From Corynebacterium sanguinis (GTDB lineage Bacteria > Actinomycetota > Actinomycetes > Mycobacteriales > Mycobacteriaceae): a stretch of DNA of 64,000 nucleotides. The translations under genes and the position numbers were made by a program. Every line of letters starts with the position of its first letter. Position 1 is the stretch's first letter. Shown here in pieces: positions 8,562 to 18,205 of the stretch. The DNA is taken from contig NZ_CP038157.1 of the NCBI RefSeq assembly GCF_007641235.1, positions 1,116,001 through 1,180,000 of the forward strand, read 5' to 3'. The notes beneath the pieces were generated by a model that saw nothing but the letters and a program-made list of their open reading frames with translations, had not been told where the DNA came from and did no database searches.

Positions 8562-8568
8562 GTCAACC

Positions 8569-9285
8569 GTGCCCGAGCAATACCACCCGCGCAGACCACC
8601 GGCGGTCGCGCCCGCGCCGCGCCGCGCGCTGCCCCGGGAGATTTACGTGCGCCGCCGCGTCGCCGCGCTGGTGCTGCTCGGGCTGGTGATCATCCTCGTT
8701 TTCGCCGTGGCGCGCCAATGCGCGGTCTCGGAGCCCGCGCCTGCTGAACAGCCCGTGCCTGCTGATGTTCCGCAGGAGATCGCGCAAAGTCGACCGGTGG
8801 CGTTGGTGGTGCCGTCGATAAGCTTGAGCGCGGAATTCGAGCAGGCTGACTGCCGTGTCAAAGACGGCGCGATCAACCCCGCGACGATGGGCCTGGCCTG
8901 CGCTTACACGGCGCCGGATCGGCCGTACGAGCTGCCCGGGTCGGACGCGGGGGATGTGGTGGTCATTGCCGGGCACACGGGCGCGGGGCTGCCGGGCGTC
9001 TTCGATCAGCTTTACGACGCCCGCGCCGGTGCCCACACCGTGGCAGAAGGCGACGCGCTGTACGTGCGCACCGAAACATCCGGCGAGAACTGGTTGAAGT
9101 ACGTGGCCACAGACCTGCACGACCCCACGAAGGATGCGCTGGCGCAGGACCCGGCGGTGTGGGGGACGGGGCCGACGCCGGGGCGGCTACTGACGATTAG
9201 TTGTATCCAGCCGCTGCTGTCGGATTCGGTGCGCAACGCTGTGGTGGGGTGGCAGTTCGCGGAGGTGGTTGCGGGGGTGCCCTAA
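8569..9285 (+). CDS. Sortase (class E/F-like) with N-terminal membrane anchor
   Basis: A 238-residue protein with a Pro/Arg-rich cytoplasmic head, one transmembrane helix (about 30-48) and a sortase domain. The catalytic triad is visible: His136 in AGHTG, Cys212 in LLTISC and Arg222. Sortases cut a C-terminal signal and join the protein to the cell wall or to another protein. The next gene encodes a protein with an LPXTG-like signal, a plausible substrate. The sequence before the helix, LPREIYVRRRVAALV, recurs in the unrelated protein at 36304-37017. The GTG start is set by the -10 spacing. Confidence 0.88.
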   Translation: MPEQYHPRRPPAVAPAPRRALPREIYVRRRVAALVLLGLVIILVFAVARQCAVSEPAPAEQPVPADVPQEIAQSRPVALVVPSISLSAEFEQADCRVKDGAINPATMGLACAYTAPDRPYELPGSDAGDVVVIAGHTGAGLPGVFDQLYDARAGAHTVAEGDALYVRTETSGENWLKYVATDLHDPTKDALAQDPAVWGTGPTPGRLLTISCIQPLLSDSVRNAVVGWQFAEVVAGVP

Positions 9286-9386
9286 GGGTTTTTGTGTCGC
9301 TGCCTTGTTTCCTCTGTGAAAACTGTTAAAGTTGAGGCTGAAACCTAAAGTTGCAATTGAGACTTGAACCCTGGAGTGACACCCTT

Positions 9387-10211
9387 ATGAAGCGCAACCG
9401 TACGACCCTCATCGCCGCCACTCTCACCGGTGCCCTTGCCATCGCCACCGTTCCCGCAGCCCACGCCGAGGACTACCCGAGCGTGACCTCGGACGCGCAG
9501 GGCAACGAGTACTTCCTCAACAACGAGGGCACCCATTACCTGCCCGAGCGCGAGCTCGCCGACATCGCGTTTACCGCCCTGACCTCTGAAGACCGCGAAA
9601 AGGCCGTCGAGGTCTCCCGCTCCGCGGTTGCCGGACTGATCGACACCGGAGAGGCCATTGCCCCGTCGAACGCGGACGCGCCGACCGAATCGGCGGCCGA
9701 GATCGCCGACGACGTCACCCACGAGGTGCAGAACGAAGAGGTCTTCGGCCCCGAGCACGTCGACCCCGCCTCCGAGGACCCGATCGCAGCGGGCCTGCTG
9801 GCCCTGCCGCCGGTACTTTCCATCGCGGACAAGACCTACTACCTCAACGCCGACGGCAAGACCTACGTCAGTGACGTGGAGCGAGTGTCCGCGGCCCCGA
9901 GCGAGGAAGAGGCCACCGCGTCGCAGGAGCTGCTGGCGCACAACGGCGCAGAGGTCGCGCGCCAGGCGATTGAGGCTGCCCGTGCCGCAGGCGAGCCGGT
10001 GGCTTACGCCGCCGAGGGTGCCCCGGCCGAGGCCGCCGAGATCGCTGAGGACGCACCGGCAGCGGCAACTGCCGAGCCTGTGGCCACCACCCAACGCGGC
10101 ATGGCCGCCGAGACCGGCAACAACACCATCTCCAAGGCGCTATTCGCCCTGGTGATCGCGTCGGCGTTGGGAGCCGCGGCCTTCGCCTACGGCCGCCGCT
10201 TCTTGGTCTAA
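9387..10211 (+). CDS. Secreted, probably cell-wall-anchored acidic protein
   Basis: A 274-residue protein with a signal peptide (residues 1-27, cut after AHA), an acidic Ala/Glu-rich body with two short related blocks (EYFLNNEGTHYL near 41 and YYLNADGKTYV near 151), and a C-terminus of AAETG (240-244), a hydrophobic helix (about 247-268) and a RR tail. That tripartite end is the build of a sortase signal, with AA in place of LP. Together with the sortase gene 100 bp upstream this suggests an enzyme-substrate pair. No family was recognised. The ATG at 9387 starts the signal peptide; the upstream frame from 9351 would spoil it. Confidence 0.75.
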   Translation: MKRNRTTLIAATLTGALAIATVPAAHAEDYPSVTSDAQGNEYFLNNEGTHYLPERELADIAFTALTSEDREKAVEVSRSAVAGLIDTGEAIAPSNADAPTESAAEIADDVTHEVQNEEVFGPEHVDPASEDPIAAGLLALPPVLSIADKTYYLNADGKTYVSDVERVSAAPSEEEATASQELLAHNGAEVARQAIEAARAAGEPVAYAAEGAPAEAAEIAEDAPAAATAEPVATTQRGMAAETGNNTISKALFALVIASALGAAAFAYGRRFLV

Positions 10212-10232
10212 GAAGCCCTAAAGCCTTAAGAC

Positions 10233-10766
10233 CTAGTTCTCGGTCTTAGCTTCCTTATCCTCCTCCAGGCGCTCGCGGGAGTTGTCGCCGGTCTTCTCGT
10301 AGGCGTCAAGCGCGGCCTGGAGGATCTTTTCTGCCTCAGCGCGGTCGCCCCAGCCAGAACCGGTGGCCTCCTTGCCCGGCTCAAGATCCTTGTAGTGCAT
10401 GAAGAAGTGCTCGATCTCGTCCTTGGTGAAGTCGTCGATGTCGTCGATGTCCTGGAAGGACTCGTAGCGGACGTCGTCAAGCACGCAGAGCAGTTTATCG
10501 TCGCCACCGGCCTCGTCGGTCATCTTGAACACGCCGACCGGGCGCGCGATCACGGTCACGCCGGGGAAGACGGGTTCAGGGGTGACCACCAGGGCATCGA
10601 GCGGGTCGCCGTCGTCGCCCAGGGTGTGGTCGATAAAGCCGTAGTCCGCCGGGTACGCCATCGGGGTGAACAGGTAGCGGTCCAGGAAGATCTTGCCGGA
10701 CTCGTGGTCCACCTCGTACTTGTTGCGGGAACCCTTCGGGATCTCGATGATGACCTCAATAGCCAT
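10233..10766 (-). CDS. ppa: Inorganic pyrophosphatase (family I)
   Basis: A 177-residue soluble PPase that hydrolyses pyrophosphate with Mg2+. The signature DGDPLD lies near residue 52, and the metal/PPi site residues around YPADYGFI are in place. The C-terminal tail is charged and longer than the E. coli core. A strong AGGAG ribosome-binding site precedes the ATG. It is divergent from dacB, as in mycobacteria. A stem of TAAGACC/GGTCTTA overlaps its stop codon but has no T-run. Confidence 0.97.
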   Translation of the reverse strand: MAIEVIIEIPKGSRNKYEVDHESGKIFLDRYLFTPMAYPADYGFIDHTLGDDGDPLDALVVTPEPVFPGVTVIARPVGVFKMTDEAGGDDKLLCVLDDVRYESFQDIDDIDDFTKDEIEHFFMHYKDLEPGKEATGSGWGDRAEAEKILQAALDAYEKTGDNSRERLEEDKEAKTEN

Positions 10767-10821
10767 GAAAACTCCTTTGTGCGCATGTGCGGGATATCAA
10801 CGTGGCTCATCATACGTGCAT

Positions 10822-10827
10822 TAGAGT
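10822..10827 (+). promoter_or_regulatory. -10 box TAGAGT upstream of dacB
   Basis: TAGAGT ends 8 nt before the ATG, implying a leader of 0-2 nt. Confidence 0.5.
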
Positions 10828-10835
10828 AAGCGCCG

Positions 10836-12089
10836 ATGAAAGTGTGGACTTCGGTAATGGCGGCGGTGGCGCTCGCCGCTGTGGGCGGCGTCGCCGGTTT
10901 CGGTGTGGTGGCCCAGCGCGAACTCGCCGAGCTCACCGTCGCGCCGGCCTACGCGCTTCCAGCGGTGACGCCGGTGCTGGAGCCCGCAACACCGCAGCCA
11001 GTCGATACTGCGGCGCGGGCAGCGGAGGTCGCCGCGCTCGCGGCCGATGAAGCGTTGGGCACGTTCCACGCCCGCATTACCGACGCCGCCACGGGTGAAA
11101 CCGTATTCGAGTCCGCGCCGAACGACGCGCTGCGGCCTGCCTCCAGCACGAAGCTGCTCACCGGCTCGGCCGCGATCGTCGAGCTCGGCGCGACCGACAC
11201 GATCACCACCGAGGTCGTGCGTGGGTTGAACCCCGGGGAGGTGGTGATCAAGGCCGCGGGTGACGTGTGGATGAACCAGGAAAGCATCGACTCCCTCGCC
11301 GAGCAGATCGGCTCCGCCGACACGGTGCTCATCGACACCTCCCTGTGGACGGGCGAAACGATGCTGCCCGGGTGGAACCCGGTGGACATCGACGCCGGCT
11401 TCATCGCCCCGCTTGAGCCCGCGATGCTCAACGGCGGCCGCGGGCTTGGTGCCGAATCGGGCGACGTGCCGCGCTCCCACACCCCGGCGATCGATGTCGC
11501 CCAGGCGCTGGCCGATAGCGTTGGCGCCACCACCGTCGGGCCGGGCACCGCGCCGGCGGGGGCGGAGGTCGTGGCAACGACAACCTCGCCGGACCTGGTC
11601 GCGCGCCTGCGCGCGATGATGAAGGACTCCGACAACGTCATGGCCGAGGCCATTGGCCGCGAGGTGGCGATCCACCGCGGCTCCACCGCGCCCCAGGCCA
11701 CCCTCGACGTGCTCGCCGAGCACGGTTTCACCACCGCCGGCACCACCCTTACCGACTCCTCGGGCCTGTCCACCCTGAACCTGATCACGCCCGCACTGCT
11801 CGACGCGGTGCTTCTCTCAGCAGCCCAGGGCGGGGAGATCGCGCCGCTGCTCGACACCTTGCCCGTCGCCCACGGCGAGGGCACGTTGTACGATCGCTTC
11901 GAGGACTTACCTGGCCGCGGCTGGGTGCGCGCGAAAACCGGCACACTCGACTACACCAGCGCGCTCGTGGGCACCGTGACCAGCGAGAACGGCAACGTGT
12001 ACACGTTTGCTCTGCTGTCCAACGACTCCGAAATCCTCCCCGCGCGCCGCGCGATGGACACCTTGACCTCGGCCCTGAGGAAGTACTAG
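10836..12089 (+). CDS. dacB: D-alanyl-D-alanine carboxypeptidase/endopeptidase, PBP4 family
   Basis: A 417-residue penicillin-binding protein of family C with an N-terminal signal anchor (about 5-25). The three active-site motifs are present: SSTK (near 105, nucleophile Ser), SDN (near 267) and KTG (near 368). It trims or cleaves peptidoglycan cross-links outside the membrane. It is short for PBP4 because the insert domain is small, as usual in actinobacteria. Its TAG stop overlaps the GTG start of tilS, so the two are translationally linked. Confidence 0.95.
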   Translation: MKVWTSVMAAVALAAVGGVAGFGVVAQRELAELTVAPAYALPAVTPVLEPATPQPVDTAARAAEVAALAADEALGTFHARITDAATGETVFESAPNDALRPASSTKLLTGSAAIVELGATDTITTEVVRGLNPGEVVIKAAGDVWMNQESIDSLAEQIGSADTVLIDTSLWTGETMLPGWNPVDIDAGFIAPLEPAMLNGGRGLGAESGDVPRSHTPAIDVAQALADSVGATTVGPGTAPAGAEVVATTTSPDLVARLRAMMKDSDNVMAEAIGREVAIHRGSTAPQATLDVLAEHGFTTAGTTLTDSSGLSTLNLITPALLDAVLLSAAQGGEIAPLLDTLPVAHGEGTLYDRFEDLPGRGWVRAKTGTLDYTSALVGTVTSENGNVYTFALLSNDSEILPARRAMDTLTSALRKY

Positions 12090-12991
12090 TGGAGCCGTTC
12101 TGGCCGCGCTACTCCCCGCACTTCCTCGCTTGTCGACGCTCCCTGCGTGCCCTGCATGACCCAGCGGTAATCGGGCTGTCCGGGGGCGCGGACTCCCTCG
12201 CCCTCGTCGCCGCGGCCGCGGCCGAGGACAAGGATGTGCGCGCGGTGATCGTCGACCACCAGCTCCAGGAAGGGTCCGACCAGGTGGCGCGGTGTGCCGC
12301 GGAGCAGGCCGACGCCTGGGGAGTGGAGGCGTCGGTCATTGCGGTCAACGTTGGCGGGGACAACCTGGAGGCGGCCGCACGCGAGGCGCGCTACGCCGCA
12401 CTGCTGTCCTTCGGCGTCGACGTCTGGGTCGCGCACACCGCCGACGACCAGGCCGAAACGCTTCTGCTCGGCGCGCTGCGAGGCAACCCCTCGGGCATGG
12501 CCGCGCGCGGGGGAATCGACAACAGAATCCTGCGCCCGTTTCTAGGAATCCGCCGCGCCGACACCCGCGGCGCCTGCGCAGAGCTGGGGGTCACCCCGTG
12601 GGAGGATCCGATGAACGTCGACGAAAACTACCGCCGGGTCGCCGTGCGCCGCCGGGTGATCCCGCAGCTCGACGAACTCATCGGCGGCGACTGCGTTGCG
12701 GCGCTCGCCGCGACCGCCGGGCGCATCGCGGCGGATAGGGAACTGATTGAGGAACTGTGCGACACATCAGCCACATCCGACTGCGTCGAACTGGCCAATG
12801 ATGCTGCACCACTGCGCCGCCGCCGGATCGTTGCCTGGCTCCACGATTCAGGCGTGCGTGTCGACGGCGCGCAACTGCGCTCCATCGAGCGGCTCATCAC
12901 CGACTGGCACGGGCAGGCGGGCATTGACGTCGGCGGGAGTCGACGTGTGCGCCGGGTTGCCGGCAGGCTGGTGCTAGACGAACTTCGGTGA
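12089..12991 (+). CDS. tilS: tRNA(Ile)-lysidine synthase
   Basis: TilS converts C34 of tRNA-Ile(CAU) to lysidine using lysine and ATP, switching the anticodon from Met to Ile. The PP-loop SGGADS is near residue 31, and HTADDQAETLL (about 112-122) is typical. At 300 residues it is the short actinobacterial form without the long C-terminal domain. Start GTG 12089 shares one base with the dacB stop. A copy of the 13-mer CGCTTGTCGACGC lies in codons 13-17. The repeat array begins right after the stop. Confidence 0.95.
   Translation: MEPFWPRYSPHFLACRRSLRALHDPAVIGLSGGADSLALVAAAAAEDKDVRAVIVDHQLQEGSDQVARCAAEQADAWGVEASVIAVNVGGDNLEAAAREARYAALLSFGVDVWVAHTADDQAETLLLGALRGNPSGMAARGGIDNRILRPFLGIRRADTRGACAELGVTPWEDPMNVDENYRRVAVRRRVIPQLDELIGGDCVAALAATAGRIAADRELIEELCDTSATSDCVELANDAAPLRRRRIVAWLHDSGVRVDGAQLRSIERLITDWHGQAGIDVGGSRRVRRVAGRLVLDELR
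12127..12139 (+). repeat. 13-mer CGCTTNTCGACGC, exact copy
   Basis: Plus orientation, inside tilS codons 13-17, where it encodes the unusual run Ala-Cys-Arg-Arg. Confidence 0.7.
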
Positions 12992-13600
12992 TGCGTGTTG
13001 TCTGTGCTGTATTTTGTTCGGTGCAATGTCACGGTCAGCGTTTGTTGGGCGATCGCGACCTGGGGTTATGGACTCGGCTGCGCCTTGACCGTGACATCTC
13101 ACCCGGTGCAATGTCACAGTCAACGGTTGTTCGGTGGTTGCGACCTGGGGTTTTGCACTCGGCTGCACCTTGACCGTGACATCTCACCCGGTGCGACGTC
13201 ACGGTCAGCGTTTGTTGCGCGATCGCGACCTGGGGATATGCACTCGGCTGCGCCTCGACCGTGACATCTCACCCACCGCAATGTCACGGTCAACCTTCCT
13301 ACCCCAGCCGCGACCTGCAGTTTTGCCCCCACAAACACCCTGACCGTGACATCTCACCCAGCACAATGTCACAGTCAAAGTTTGTTGGGCGATCGTGACC
13401 TGCGGTTTTGCACTCGGCTGCACCTTGACCGTGACATCTCACCCAGCACGATGTCACAGTCAACGTGCCCACCGGCATCGCGACCTGCAGTTTTGCCCCC
13501 ACAAACATCCTGACCGTGACATCTCACCCAGCGCAATGTCACCGTCAACGCCTCCACCGGCACCGCGACCTGCGGTTTTTACCCCTCAACACTCCGACGC
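12992..13600 (+). repeat. 85-bp repeat array 2 (about 7 units)
   Basis: Dyad starts at 13086, 13171, 13256, 13341, 13426 and 13511 are each exactly 85 bp apart, after a partial first unit starting near 13001. Each unit is TTGACCGTGACAT, 13 bp, ATGTCACRGTCAA, then a 46-bp linker with the core GCGACCTGGGGTTTT. Linkers come in two types: A, ending CACTCGGCTGCACC, and B, ending CCCCCACAAACATCC, in the order A A A B A B B. The array lies between tilS and hpt and reads in their direction. Confidence 0.95.
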
Positions 13601-13634
13601 ACAAGAATCCCGGGCACCAGCCACCGGGGTGCGG

Positions 13635-13664
13635 TTGTCCAACGGGCTTGGTCAATGGCAAGAT
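13635..13664 (+). promoter_or_regulatory. Possible hpt promoter
   Basis: TTGTCC (13635-13640) and CAAGAT (13659-13664) are 18 bp apart between array 2 and hpt. The -10 is weak. Confidence 0.3.
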
Positions 13665-13699
13665 GAGGGAGTTACGCCTCGGGCTGAGAAAGGGCACCC

Positions 13700-14353
13700 A
13701 TGACTGAGATGCACGATACCTTGGACGCTAACGTCCCGGCACATCCCTACGGTGATGATGTTGAATCGATCCTCATCTCCGAGGATCAGCTGGGCGCCCG
13801 CGTGCAGGAGCTGGCCGACTTGGTCTCAGAGAAGTACCGCGACGCCGACGACGACCTGATCCTGGTGTGCGTGCTCAAGGGCGCGGTGTTCTTCCTCACC
13901 GACTTCGCGCGGCGGCTCTCCATTCCGTGCCAGCTGGAGTTCATGGCGGTGTCGTCCTACGGCTCGTCGACAACCAGCTCGGGCGTGGTGCGCATCCTCA
14001 AAGACTTGGACAAGGACATTGCCGGGCGCGACGTGCTCATCGTCGAGGACATCATCGACTCCGGCTTGACGCTGTCCTGGCTGATGAAGAACCTCAATGG
14101 CCGCGGCCCGAAGTCGTTGAACGTGATCACTTTGCTGCGTAAGCCTGAGGTGCAGACTGCCAAGGTGGACTTGCTCGATATCGGTTTCGATATCCCGAAC
14201 GAGTTCGTCGTCGGCTACGGCCTAGACTATGCGGAACGCTACCGCGACCTGCCGTTCGTGGGCATGTTGCACCCGCGCGTTTATTCGGACGTCGACAATG
14301 GTGAGCAGCCCACCCCGGGGCGTGCCACCGGGCCCGAATCCGTCGAAATCTAA
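13700..14353 (+). CDS. hpt: Hypoxanthine-guanine phosphoribosyltransferase
   Basis: A purine-salvage enzyme joining hypoxanthine or guanine to PRPP. The PRPP loop [14 protein letters not shown] lies near residues 112-125. At 217 residues it has an N-terminal extension of about 20 residues over the usual enzyme, so the ATG at 13709 is an alternative start. AAAGG stands 6 nt before 13700. It heads the hpt-ftsH-folate cluster conserved in mycobacteria and corynebacteria, with ftsH 14 nt downstream. Confidence 0.95.
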   Translation: MTEMHDTLDANVPAHPYGDDVESILISEDQLGARVQELADLVSEKYRDADDDLILVCVLKGAVFFLTDFARRLSIPCQLEFMAVSSYGSSTTSSGVVRILKDLDKDIAGRDVLIVEDIIDSGLTLSWLMKNLNGRGPKSLNVITLLRKPEVQTAKVDLLDIGFDIPNEFVVGYGLDYAERYRDLPFVGMLHPRVYSDVDNGEQPTPGRATGPESVEI

Positions 14354-14367
14354 GACAACAGGAATAC

Positions 14368-16785
14368 ATGGACAACAACAAAGTACTGCGGTGGGGCATC
14401 TTCGGCGCCACCGCCCTAATCGTGCTCTACTTGTTCACGCTGATCGGCGATGAAACCCGCAGCTACCAAACGGTGGACACCTCCGTGGCCCTGGAGCAGT
14501 TGCAAAACAACAACGCCCAAGAGGTCCAGATCGACGACCGCGAGCAGCGCGTGCGCATCGACCTGCGCGAACCGATCACCGTCGACGAGCGCGAGGGCGT
14601 GGAAAGCGTCATGGCGCAGTACCCAGCGCGAACTTCGCCGGAGATTTTCAACGCGGTGCGTTCCTCGGGCGCGGACAGTTTTGAAACCAACGTCACGCAG
14701 GACTCATTCCTGCTGTCCATGCTCGGTTTCATGCTGCCGATGATTCTGATCTTCGGCTTACTGTTCTACTTGATGTACCGCATGCAGGCCGGTGGCGGCA
14801 TGTTCGGCATCGGCGGCTCGCGGGCAAAGCAGCTGACCAAGGACAACCCGACGAACACGTTCGCCGACGTCGCCGGCGCCGACGAGGCGGTCGACGAGCT
14901 TCAAGAGGTCGTGGACTTTTTGCAGGACGCGGAGATTTACGAGCAGCTCGGCGCGAAGATCCCGCGCGGCGTGCTGCTCTACGGCCCTCCCGGCACCGGT
15001 AAGACCCTGCTCGCCCGCGCCGTGGCCGGCGAGGCCGGGGTGCCGTTTTACTCCATCTCGGGTTCCGACTTCGTGGAAATGTTCGTCGGTGTCGGCGCCT
15101 CGCGCGTGCGCGACCTGTTTAAGCAAGCCCGCGAGAACGCCCCGTGCATCATCTTCGTCGACGAGATCGACGCCGTTGGCCGCCAGCGCGGCTCTGGCAC
15201 CGGCGGCGGCCACGACGAGCGCGAGCAGACGCTCAACCAGCTGCTCGTGGAGATGGACGGTTTCGGCCCCCGCGAGGGCATTATCCTCATCGCGGCGACG
15301 AACCGCCCCGACATCCTCGACCCAGCGCTGTTGCGCCCGGGACGTTTCGACCGCCAGATCCCGGTGACCAACCCGGACCTGGCCGGGCGCCAGCAGATTC
15401 TCAAGGTCCACGCCAAGGACAAGCCGCTCGGCCCCGACGCTGACCTGGACGCGCTGGCTAAGCGCACCGCCGGCATGAGCGGCGCGGATCTGGCCAACGT
15501 GCTCAACGAGGCGGCGCTTCTCACCGCGCGCATCGGCGGCAACGTAATCACCGCCGACGCGCTCGAGGAGGCGACCGACCGCGTGATCGGCGGGCCGCGG
15601 CGCAGCTCGAAGATCATCTCCGAGAAGGAAAAGAAAGTCACCGCCTACCACGAGGGCGGGCACACGCTCAGCGCGTGGGCGCTCAAAGACATCGAGCGGG
15701 TCTACAAGGTCACCATCCTCGCGCGCGGCCGCACCGGCGGGCACGCCATGACCGCGCAGGAAGACGACAAGGGCATGTACAACCGCGACGAGCTGTTCGC
15801 ACGCCTTGTCTTCGCCATGGGCGGCCGCGCCGCCGAGGAGCTCGTCTTCGGCGAGCCCACCACGGGTGCGAGCTCGGACATTGAGCAGGCGACGAAGATC
15901 GCCCGCGCAATGGTCACTGAGTACGGCATGTCCAGCGTGCTCGGCGCCGTCAAGTACGGAACCGAGCAGGGCGATCCTTTCTCCATGTACGGTGCGGGCA
16001 ACAAGGCCGAGTACTCGCCCGCGGTCGCGGAGACCATCGACCGCGAGGTGCACGAGCTTATCGACGTCGCCCACCAGCGCGCCTACTCCATCCTCGCCGA
16101 CAACCGCGACTACCTCGATACCCTGGCGACGAAGTTGCTGGAGAAGGAGACGCTGCGCCGCCCGGACTTGGAGGCGATTTTCGACGGCATCGAGCCGCGC
16201 GAATCGGGCCTGCCGGTTGTCGACGAGCGCTTTGTCGCCCAGGCCGGCCGTGAGCCGGTGAAAACCCCGGTGGAGCTGGCCAAGGAGCGCGGCGAGGAGC
16301 CGCCGGCGAAGGTCTCCCTGCTGGAGATGTCGCGCAACGCGCGCAAGCGCCGCATGGCCGAGCGTGAGGCGGAGAAGAAAAACGACAAGACCGGTTCGAC
16401 GAAGTGGCGTCCGGGTGACAAGCGTGTGGTGGAGCAGCCGCGCTACGGCGGTCCGACACCGCCGCCGAACTGGACCTATCCGGGTGCGGGCCGCCACGCA
16501 CAGCCTGAGCCGCAGGCCCAGCCTGAGCCACAGCCCACGGTAACCAACGAGCACCCGGGTATGCGGAACTACGCGCAGCCGGACACCCCGATCGGCTTCA
16601 AGCTGCCGGAGAACGAGCAGCCGGATCACCCGTGGACCGACGCGGAAAAGACGACGGAGTCTGCGCGCCACGCAACGCCGGAGGAGACCCCGAAGCGCGA
16701 TGCGGCGGACGTCGCTAAGCCAGACAGCCCGGGTAGCGCAGAGACGACGGAGATCCCCAGGGTGAGGGACGACAATGAGCGCTAG
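14368..16785 (+). CDS. ftsH: ATP-dependent zinc metalloprotease FtsH
   Basis: A membrane-anchored AAA+ protease (805 residues) that unfolds and degrades membrane and regulatory proteins. There are two transmembrane helices (about 7-25 and 115-135), Walker A GPPGTGKT near 206, the second region of homology with RPGRFDRQ near 325, and the zinc site HEGGH near 428. A long hydrophilic Pro/Gln/Glu-rich tail (about 690-805, with repeated PEPQ) is a corynebacterial addition. The last 11 nt overlap folE, so folate genes are cotranscribed with it. Confidence 0.97.
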   Translation: MDNNKVLRWGIFGATALIVLYLFTLIGDETRSYQTVDTSVALEQLQNNNAQEVQIDDREQRVRIDLREPITVDEREGVESVMAQYPARTSPEIFNAVRSSGADSFETNVTQDSFLLSMLGFMLPMILIFGLLFYLMYRMQAGGGMFGIGGSRAKQLTKDNPTNTFADVAGADEAVDELQEVVDFLQDAEIYEQLGAKIPRGVLLYGPPGTGKTLLARAVAGEAGVPFYSISGSDFVEMFVGVGASRVRDLFKQARENAPCIIFVDEIDAVGRQRGSGTGGGHDEREQTLNQLLVEMDGFGPREGIILIAATNRPDILDPALLRPGRFDRQIPVTNPDLAGRQQILKVHAKDKPLGPDADLDALAKRTAGMSGADLANVLNEAALLTARIGGNVITADALEEATDRVIGGPRRSSKIISEKEKKVTAYHEGGHTLSAWALKDIERVYKVTILARGRTGGHAMTAQEDDKGMYNRDELFARLVFAMGGRAAEELVFGEPTTGASSDIEQATKIARAMVTEYGMSSVLGAVKYGTEQGDPFSMYGAGNKAEYSPAVAETIDREVHELIDVAHQRAYSILADNRDYLDTLATKLLEKETLRRPDLEAIFDGIEPRESGLPVVDERFVAQAGREPVKTPVELAKERGEEPPAKVSLLEMSRNARKRRMAEREAEKKNDKTGSTKWRPGDKRVVEQPRYGGPTPPPNWTYPGAGRHAQPEPQAQPEPQPTVTNEHPGMRNYAQPDTPIGFKLPENEQPDHPWTDAEKTTESARHATPEETPKRDAADVAKPDSPGSAETTEIPRVRDDNER

Positions 16786-17350
16786 GGCTTTTAATCGTGA
16801 TCGCGCCGAGGCCGCGGTGCGCGAGCTGTTAATCGCCGTCGGCGAGGACCCCGACCGCGAGGGCCTGGCCGAAACCCCGGCGCGCGTGGCCCGCGCCTAC
16901 GAGGAGGTCTTCGCGGGCCTGCACTCGGAGCCGACCGACGTGCTGGAAAAGACGTTCGCGGAAAACCACCAGGAACTCGTCCTGGTGCGCGACATCCCGA
17001 TCTACTCCACGTGCGAACACCACCTCGTGCCCTTCTTCGGCACGGCCCACATCGGCTACATCCCCGGCCCGGACGGCAAGGTCACCGGGCTGTCGAAGCT
17101 GGCGCGCCTGGCGGACCTCTACGCCAAGCGCCCGCAGGTTCAGGAACGCCTCACCGGACAGATCGCCGACGCGCTGGTGGATAAGCTCGACGCGCAGGCT
17201 GTCATCGTCGTCATCGAGTGCGAGCACCTGTGCATGGCCATGCGCGGCATCCGCAAACCGGGCGCGGTGACCACGACCTCCGCGGTGCGCGGCGGCTTCC
17301 AACACAACGCAGCCTCACGCGCCGAGGTGCTCAGTTTGATCAGGAGGTAG
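16775..17350 (+). CDS. folE: GTP cyclohydrolase I
   Basis: First enzyme of tetrahydrofolate synthesis: GTP to dihydroneopterin triphosphate. Zinc ligands are seen in STCEHH (near 77) and in ECEHLCM (near 148), and the family end TSAVRG is present. At 191 residues the length is normal. It starts inside the end of ftsH and lies 3 nt before folP, in a tightly packed folate operon. Confidence 0.97.
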   Translation: MSARAFNRDRAEAAVRELLIAVGEDPDREGLAETPARVARAYEEVFAGLHSEPTDVLEKTFAENHQELVLVRDIPIYSTCEHHLVPFFGTAHIGYIPGPDGKVTGLSKLARLADLYAKRPQVQERLTGQIADALVDKLDAQAVIVVIECEHLCMAMRGIRKPGAVTTTSAVRGGFQHNAASRAEVLSLIRR

Positions 17351-17353
17351 CTC

Positions 17354-18205
17354 ATGACCACCGTGCAGGAGCTGACGGTGCCCGGCCGTGCACTCGTGAT
17401 GGGCATTGTGAACGTCACGTCCGACTCCTTTTCCGACGGCGGGCGCTGGCTCGACCTCGACAGCGCGCTGGATCACGCCCGCACGCTCGTCGCCCGCGGT
17501 GCGGACATCATCGATGTCGGGGCGGAGTCGACGCGCCCCGGCGCGGTCCGGGTGCCAGCCGAGGTAGAAGCCGAGCGCGTGCGCCCCGTCATCGAGCACC
17601 TGCACGCCGAGGGGATTCGCACCTCCGTGGACACGATGCGCGCCTCGACGGCGCGCGTCGCCGCGGCCGCCGGGGTGGACATGATCAACGACGTCTCCGC
17701 CGGCCTGGCTGACCCGGACATGTACCGCGTGATGGCGGACGCGAACGTGCCGGTGTGCCTGATGCACTGGCGCACCGACGTCTTCGGCGACGCAGCGGGT
17801 GCCTCCGACCACGGCGGCGACGTCACAGGCGACGTGCACGCGCTGCTCAACCAGTGCATCGACGGTGCGCTCGCCGCCGGCGTCAAGCGCGACCAGATTG
17901 TCGTCGACCCGGGCCTGGGTTTCGCGAAAACCGCCCACGAGAACTGGCGCCTGCTCGCAACGCTTCCGGAGTTCATCGCGGGGCCCTACCCGGTGCTCGT
18001 CGGGGCGTCGCGCAAGCGCTTTCTCACCGCGATCCGCGCCGAGCGCGGCCTGGAACACGGCCCCGAGGACGCTGATCCGGCGACCGCCGCAGTGACCGCG
18101 ATTGCTGCGCAGATGGGCGCGTGGTGCGTGCGCGTGCACGAGGTTGCCGCCTCGCGCGACGCCGTCGACGTCGCCGCCGCCTGGAACGGGGCTTCCCGTG
18201 GCTGA
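17354..18205 (+). CDS. folP: Dihydropteroate synthase
   Basis: Joins p-aminobenzoate to dihydropterin pyrophosphate; the sulfonamide target. A TIM-barrel enzyme of 283 residues with the first signature MGIVNVTSDSFSDGG near residue 17 and the pterin-site loop IDVGAESTRPGA near 51, plus SVDTMR near 91. The folate-operon position identifies it as the folate enzyme rather than the divergent second actinobacterial FolP. It overlaps folB by 8 nt. Confidence 0.97.
   Translation: MTTVQELTVPGRALVMGIVNVTSDSFSDGGRWLDLDSALDHARTLVARGADIIDVGAESTRPGAVRVPAEVEAERVRPVIEHLHAEGIRTSVDTMRASTARVAAAAGVDMINDVSAGLADPDMYRVMADANVPVCLMHWRTDVFGDAAGASDHGGDVTGDVHALLNQCIDGALAAGVKRDQIVVDPGLGFAKTAHENWRLLATLPEFIAGPYPVLVGASRKRFLTAIRAERGLEHGPEDADPATAAVTAIAAQMGAWCVRVHEVAASRDAVDVAAAWNGASRG

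Noticed and set aside
10227..10248. Terminator between the secreted protein and ppa
   Set aside because: Stem TAAGACC/GGTCTTA exists but has no T-run on either strand and overlaps the ppa stop.
12992..13600. CRISPR array
   Set aside because: Regular 85-bp period, but the linkers are repeated, not unique spacers, the repeat is a long dyad, and no cas genes are present.
12995..13708. Small ORFs within the 85-bp arrays (also at 3656-3919 and 24207-24712)
   Set aside because: They arise from the repeats on both strands; 85 is not a multiple of three, so frames rotate, and none has a ribosome-binding site or family.
14758..16671. Long antisense frame (637 codons) over ftsH
   Set aside because: A shadow of GC-rich codon bias opposite a real, motif-complete FtsH; the translation is low in structure and Arg/Val-rich.
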